Source: Christensenella sp034926635
GTDB lineage: Bacteria; Bacillota; Clostridia; Christensenellales; Christensenellaceae
NCBI GenBank assembly: GCA_034926635.1
Contig: JAYFQX010000006.1
Span: 95,565 to 159,564, forward strand
Direction: 5' to 3'
DNA: 64,000 nucleotides
This document shows positions 61,012-64,000 of this stretch, one piece after another. The position numbers and the translations under genes are program-made. The notes beneath the pieces were generated by a model. It searched no databases and had not been told where the DNA came from. It saw only the letters and a program-made list of their open reading frames with translations. The stretch's first letter is position 1. Every line of letters starts with the position of its first letter.

Positions 61012-61869
61012 ATGATGAAAAAGATTTTAGCGATAATTTTGGCAGTCGCCATGCTGGCGATGGTGTTTACGGCTTGTTCAACAACCCCGGCGGCGCAGGA
61101 AAGCGCATCGGAGGGCGCAGCAGAGGGCGCAGCAGAGGGCGCTGCAACAGAAGAAGCGGCAACGACGGGAACGAACACACTTGATAAAATCAAGGAATCG
61201 GGCGAACTGGTTCTGCTGACCAACGCAGCATTCCCACCGTACGAGTACCTTGGCTCGGACAATAAACCGGCAGGCGTGGATATTGAGATGGCGCAGGCAA
61301 TTGCCGACGAATTGGGCGTAACGCTCAAAGTAGTAGATATGGACTTTGACGGTCTGATCCCGGCGCTTAATGGCGGTAAGGGTGACCTTGTTGCGGCAGG
61401 TCTTACGGTAACGGACGAACGGAAGCAGAGCGTTGATTTTTCCGATACTTATGCGGATGCCACACAGCTTATCATTGTGAGTAAAGCAGATCCGAAAGTA
61501 GCGGGTGTGGATGATCTTGCCGGAAAGACGATCGGTGTACAGCTTGGAACAACAGGTGATATCTATGTTTCTGATGTGGATAGCGCAACCGTAAAACAGT
61601 ATAAGACAGGGCTTGAAGCGGCGATGGATCTTGCAAACGGTAAATTGGATGCGGTGATGCTTGACCAGCTTCCGGCGCAGAACATCGTTGCAAGTAACGA
61701 CAAGCTTGCGCTGATTGACGAACCGTTCACCGAAGAACAGTATGCAATTGCAGTAAAGAAGGGTGATACTGATTTCTTGGAAGTGATCAACAAAGTCATT
61801 GCTGATTTAACGGCAAAAGGAACCGTTGCCGAATGGACAACGAAACATGCAGAAGCTGCAGCGGTATAA
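61012..61869 (+). CDS. Amino-acid ABC transporter substrate-binding lipoprotein
   Basis: 285 residues. The signal ends in a lipobox (MVFTAC, Cys about 22). A low-complexity linker (SEGAAEGAAEGAA) precedes a periplasmic-binding-protein family 3 domain (about 55-283): GELVLLTNAAFPPYEY, GVDIEMAQAIADELG, DLVAAGLTVTDERKQSVDFS. It binds a polar amino acid, class unknown. Two adjacent ATG codons (61012, 61015) behind GGAGGA. A terminator after it and a weak extra promoter before the permease would raise binding protein over membrane components. Confidence 0.94.
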   Translation: MMKKILAIILAVAMLAMVFTACSTTPAAQESASEGAAEGAAEGAATEEAATTGTNTLDKIKESGELVLLTNAAFPPYEYLGSDNKPAGVDIEMAQAIADELGVTLKVVDMDFDGLIPALNGGKGDLVAAGLTVTDERKQSVDFSDTYADATQLIIVSKADPKVAGVDDLAGKTIGVQLGTTGDIYVSDVDSATVKQYKTGLEAAMDLANGKLDAVMLDQLPAQNIVASNDKLALIDEPFTEEQYAIAVKKGDTDFLEVINKVIADLTAKGTVAEWTTKHAEAAAV

Positions 61870-61922
61870 TCCGGGAAAAAATATAACCGTCCGGGATTGA
61901 CGGATGGCGTATCAATAAGCTG

Positions 61923-61969
61923 AAAAAAGAAGTCTGCGGAAAGAATTTTTAACTGCAAACTTCTTTTTT
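61923..61969 (+). terminator. Partial terminator between binding protein and permease
   Basis: Arms 61923-61937 and 61955-61969 with one mismatch and a T-run. Likely leaky, because the permease and ATPase belong to the same transporter. Confidence 0.8.
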
Positions 61970-61982
61970 GTTCAAAATGTGG

Positions 61983-62086
61983 TATAATAAAAAATGCTTA
62001 TGCGTTTTGCGCAGGGTTCCGGCCGCCTGGCGTACAGACGCACGCGGCTGATTAATTAAAAAGCGTATTTGTACGCTTTCGGGGAG
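61983..62086 (+). promoter_or_regulatory. Extended -10 and structured leader of the permease gene
   Basis: TGG-TATAAT (61983-61988) is an extended -10. The leader can fold a hairpin (GGCCGC 62021-62026 / GCGGCT 62044-62049, inner GCGT/ACGC) and a second perfect hairpin (62060-62067 / 62072-62079) directly before the ribosome site GGGGAG (62081-62086). GCGTACA (62030-62036) can alternatively pair with TGTACGC (62070-62076), so the two hairpins compete. AGGGTTCCG (62013-62021) recalls the guanidine-I (ykkC) signature, but the rest of that consensus is missing. Confidence 0.45.
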
Positions 62087-62093
62087 CAACGGA

Positions 62094-62792
62094 ATGTTTG
62101 ATAATCTGGGACAACAAATCTATAATACGTTGATTGTAAACGACCGCTGGACAATGTTTTTGGACGGTTTGCTGGTTACGCTTATGATCGCAGGAATTGC
62201 GGTTGTGATGGGCGTGGTGATCGGCTCGAGTGTGGCGATCGCAAAGGTAAACGCGCAGCGTAATCGGAAACTAAAATGGCTGGATGTCATCTGTGATATT
62301 TATCTGACGGTAATTCGGGGCACGCCTGTGCTCGTACAATTGCTGATCATGTATTATATTATTTTTGCAGCTGCACCAATCGAGATGGCGCCGTATGTTG
62401 CGGCACTTGCGTTTGGGATCAACAGCGGCGCTTATGTTGCCGAAATTGTGCGGTCAGGCATTATGGCTGTACCCAAAGGTCAAATGGAAGCGGGGCGCTC
62501 TTTGGGGCTTACCAATGGGATGACGATGCGTACGATCATTTTCCCGCAGGCAATCAAAAATATTTTGCCGGCGCTCGGCAATGAATTTATCGTATTATTT
62601 AAAGAAACATCCATTGTCGGCTATGTAGCGGTAATGGATTTGACACGCGCGGCAGAGCTGGTACGTTCGCGCACGATGGATGCATTCGTGCCGTTGATTT
62701 TAATTGCACTGGTATACCTTGGTATTGTCATGCTAATTACATGGGCTTTGCGCAAATTGGAAAGACGGCTTGCGCTCAGCGACGCAAGATAG
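62094..62792 (+). CDS. Amino-acid ABC transporter permease
   Basis: 232 residues, HisM/GlnP family, with about five membrane segments. TVIRGTPVLVQLLIMYY and the EAA loop EAGRSLGLTNGMTMRTIIFPQAIKN (quoted by its ends EAGRSLG and IIFPQA) contact the ATPase. GGGGAG before the ATG, which lies behind the structured leader. The ATPase follows, with its ATG 10 bases after the stop. Confidence 0.95.
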   Translation: MFDNLGQQIYNTLIVNDRWTMFLDGLLVTLMIAGIAVVMGVVIGSSVAIAKVNAQRNRKLKWLDVICDIYLTVIRGTPVLVQLLIMYYIIFAAAPIEMAPYVAALAFGINSGAYVAEIVRSGIMAVPKGQMEAGRSLGLTNGMTMRTIIFPQAIKNILPALGNEFIVLFKETSIVGYVAVMDLTRAAELVRSRTMDAFVPLILIALVYLGIVMLITWALRKLERRLALSDAR

Positions 62793-62802
62793 GAGCGGCA
62801 GT

Positions 62803-63525
62803 ATGATTGTTGTAAAGAATTTATTTAAAAAATTCCATGAGAATATGGTGCTGAACGGAATCAGCGAGAATATCGAGCGCGGTGAAAAGGTTGTTATCGT
62901 TGGACCGTCCGGAAGCGGGAAATCAACGTTTTTACGATGCCTGAATATGCTGGAGGAGCCGACAAGCGGCGAAATTTGGTTTGAGAAACAATTGCTTACC
63001 GCGAAAAATACCAATATTGACGCAATCCGTCAGAAAATGGGTATGGTATTTCAGCAGTTCAATTTATTTCCGCACAAGACGGTGGGACAGAATATTATGC
63101 TTGCACCGCTGAAATTGGGGATTATGACGGAAGACGAAGCGCAGGAACGCGCGGTGACGCTTTTAAAGCGGATTGGTCTTTCTGATAAAATAGATGCTTA
63201 TCCGGCGCAGCTTTCCGGCGGACAGCAGCAACGTGTAGCAATTGTACGCGCACTGGCAATGAACCCCGATGTTATGCTTTTTGACGAGCCTACTTCAGCC
63301 CTTGACCCGGAAATGGTAGGAGAGGTTCTTGATTTTATGCATACGCTGGCGGACGAAGGGATGACGATGGTCGTTGTAACGCATGAAATGGGCTTTGCAC
63401 GCGAGGTAGCGACGCGCTGCCTGTTTATGGATGATGGCAGGATTTTGGAACAAGCTCCACCGTCCGAATTTTTTTCCCGCCCAAAGAACCCAAGATTGCA
63501 AGATTTCCTTTCCAAAGTACTGTAA
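62803..63525 (+). CDS. Amino-acid ABC transporter ATP-binding protein
   Basis: 240 residues, GlnQ/HisP family. Walker A GPSGSGKST, Q-loop FQQFNLFPHKT, signature LSGGQQQRVAIVRAL, Walker B VMLFDEPTSALDP, H-loop VTHEMGFA. It powers polar amino-acid uptake with the permease and binding protein. ATG 62803 has AGGAG eight bases upstream; the longer frame overlapping the permease is rejected. Confidence 0.96.
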   Translation: MIVVKNLFKKFHENMVLNGISENIERGEKVVIVGPSGSGKSTFLRCLNMLEEPTSGEIWFEKQLLTAKNTNIDAIRQKMGMVFQQFNLFPHKTVGQNIMLAPLKLGIMTEDEAQERAVTLLKRIGLSDKIDAYPAQLSGGQQQRVAIVRALAMNPDVMLFDEPTSALDPEMVGEVLDFMHTLADEGMTMVVVTHEMGFAREVATRCLFMDDGRILEQAPPSEFFSRPKNPRLQDFLSKVL

Positions 63526-63537
63526 ATGTATTATAAT
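63509..63537 (+). promoter_or_regulatory. Candidate tRNA promoter
   Basis: -35 TTTCCA (63509-63514), 17-base spacer, -10 TATAAT (63532-63537), about 28 bases before the tRNA. A 7-base dyad TAACTGC/GCAGTTA (63540-63560) lies in the short leader. Confidence 0.55.
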
Positions 63538-63564
63538 AATAACTGCGGTTTTTGCAGTTACTAT

Positions 63565-63641
63565 GTACTCGTAGTTCAGCTGGATAGAATACAGGACTCC
63601 GACTCCTGAGATCGTGGGTTCGAATCCCACCGGGTACACCA
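63565..63641 (+). tRNA. tRNA-Arg (anticodon CCG)
   Basis: A 77-base cloverleaf. Acceptor arms GTACTCG (63565-63571) and CGGGTAC (63631-63637), discriminator A, and encoded CCA at the 3' end. Anticodon stem CAGGA/TCCTG around loop CTCCGAC gives anticodon CCG, reading CGG. T-arm GTGGG-TTCGAAT-CCCAC is canonical. A terminator follows. Confidence 0.95.
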
Positions 63642-63649
63642 CAATTTGT

Positions 63650-63687
63650 CTAAAAACCCGCTATTAAATCGGGTTTTTAGCGTTTTT
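63650..63687 (+). terminator. Terminator after tRNA-Arg
   Basis: Perfect arms CTAAAAACCCG (63650-63660) and CGGGTTTTTAG (63670-63680), then CGTTTTT. Confidence 0.85.
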
Positions 63688-63736
63688 AGGAGCCTGTTGT
63701 CGGACAGTTCTGAGTGCAAAATGAAGGACAGGGATA

Positions 63737-64000
63737 TTATCCCCTCATCGCTTCGATCAATTTCCTTGTACCCACCATATTAATGGCCCGTTTTAGGTTG
63801 TACGCAAGGAAACTTAAGCCCATTTCCGCTTCCGCAATCTTTTTTCCGCGACACAAAAGATAGTGCGCCCCATCATACCACTTAATTGTTCCAAACGGAT
63901 GTTCTACACTGCACATTCGTTGTTTCAGTTTGTGCTTGTCCTCCCGGATCGTGAGTAGCACCTTCTTTTTGATGCCATCCTTGCGGTAAAATGAATTGTG
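63737..64000 (-). mobile_element. C-terminal end of an IS1182-like transposase (cut by window)
   Basis: The frame is open to the window edge and ends at TAA 63737. The visible 87 residues contain CSVEHPFGTIKWYDGAHYLL and AEAEMGLSFLAYNLKRAINM, the typical DDE C-terminal block of IS1182/IS5-type transposases (the E of VEHPFG is the last catalytic residue). Whether the element is intact cannot be judged. The terminal inverted repeat should lie between about 63685 and 63736 but its partner is outside the window. Confidence 0.88.

Noticed and set aside
61983..62086. Call as guanidine-I (ykkC) riboswitch
   Set aside because: Only AGGGTTCCG matches. The other conserved ykkC blocks (GGTCCGAGAG, ACACGG) are absent, so I report only a structured leader.
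63565..64000. Integrated island using tRNA-Arg as attachment site
   Set aside because: Only an IS1182-like transposase end lies next to the tRNA. There is no integrase and no repeated tRNA 3' end in the window.

Overview
The window reads as a chromosomal segment of a low-to-mid GC Bacillota, most likely class Clostridia. The conserved order yybS-gdpP-rplI-dnaB, the cysteine desulfurase-thiI pair, strong AGGAGG-type ribosome sites, frequent TTG/GTG starts and clear TTGACA/TATAAT promoters all fit. Christensenellales is a possible narrower guess, but it cannot be proved from sequence alone. Starts given here were moved inward from the longest open frame wherever a ribosome site or promoter decided the matter.

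Layout. (1) 1-4.3 kb: a DUF523 gene, an OmpR/PhoB-type two-component pair and an HtrA-like serine protease. The kinase and protease genes share an unusual triple-box promoter. (2) 4.3-27 kb, mostly housekeeping: cysteine desulfurase and ThiI (tRNA thiolation), xylulokinase, a membrane-tethered metallophosphoesterase, a TPR-DUF4037-DUF4125 operon of unknown role, metG-tatD-radical SAM, yybS-gdpP-rplI-dnaB-GNAT, a cytidylate-kinase-like protein, a MATE exporter, an M29 aminopeptidase, galE, and a divergent fba/gap pair. (3) 28.6-34.2 kb: two very large secreted proteins built from GBS_Bsp-like repeats, one of them a subtilisin. (4) 34.4-45.9 kb: a sugar and glycopolymer modification operon. It has a dehydrogenase/aminotransferase/acyltransferase trio, a tandem SMR-type pair, a second epimerase-aminotransferase pair, an uncharacterised Rossmann-like protein, a polyprenyl-phosphate glycosyltransferase, an LpxD-like acyltransferase and a YfhO-like membrane protein. 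(5) 46-51 kb: an autolysin (amidase, seven GBS_Bsp-like repeats, glucosaminidase) flanked by two small lipoproteins. (6) 51-61 kb: two giant fused GT2-GT4 glycosyltransferases, a methyltransferase with a coiled-coil tail, and a Wzm/Wzt-type ABC exporter. (7) 61-64 kb: a polar amino-acid ABC transporter, tRNA-Arg(CCG) and the C-terminal end of an IS1182-like transposase running off the window.

How it fits together. Regions 3-6 look like one cell-surface programme. Nucleotide sugars are made and modified in the cytoplasm. A glycan is assembled by the fused glycosyltransferases, probably capped by the methyltransferase and exported by Wzm/Wzt. A second three-part system (polyprenyl-P glycosyltransferase, small flippase, YfhO) can decorate polymers outside the cell. 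Secreted wall enzymes carrying 16 near-identical repeat units would act in that wall. The most striking pattern is a beta-rich module (aromatic-D-x-G-x-G-[FY] ... R-[WF]-D-P-x-E ... HNG ... DDPW). It occurs once in the methyltransferase, twice and three times in the two glycosyltransferases, and in diverged form in the YfhO-like protein.
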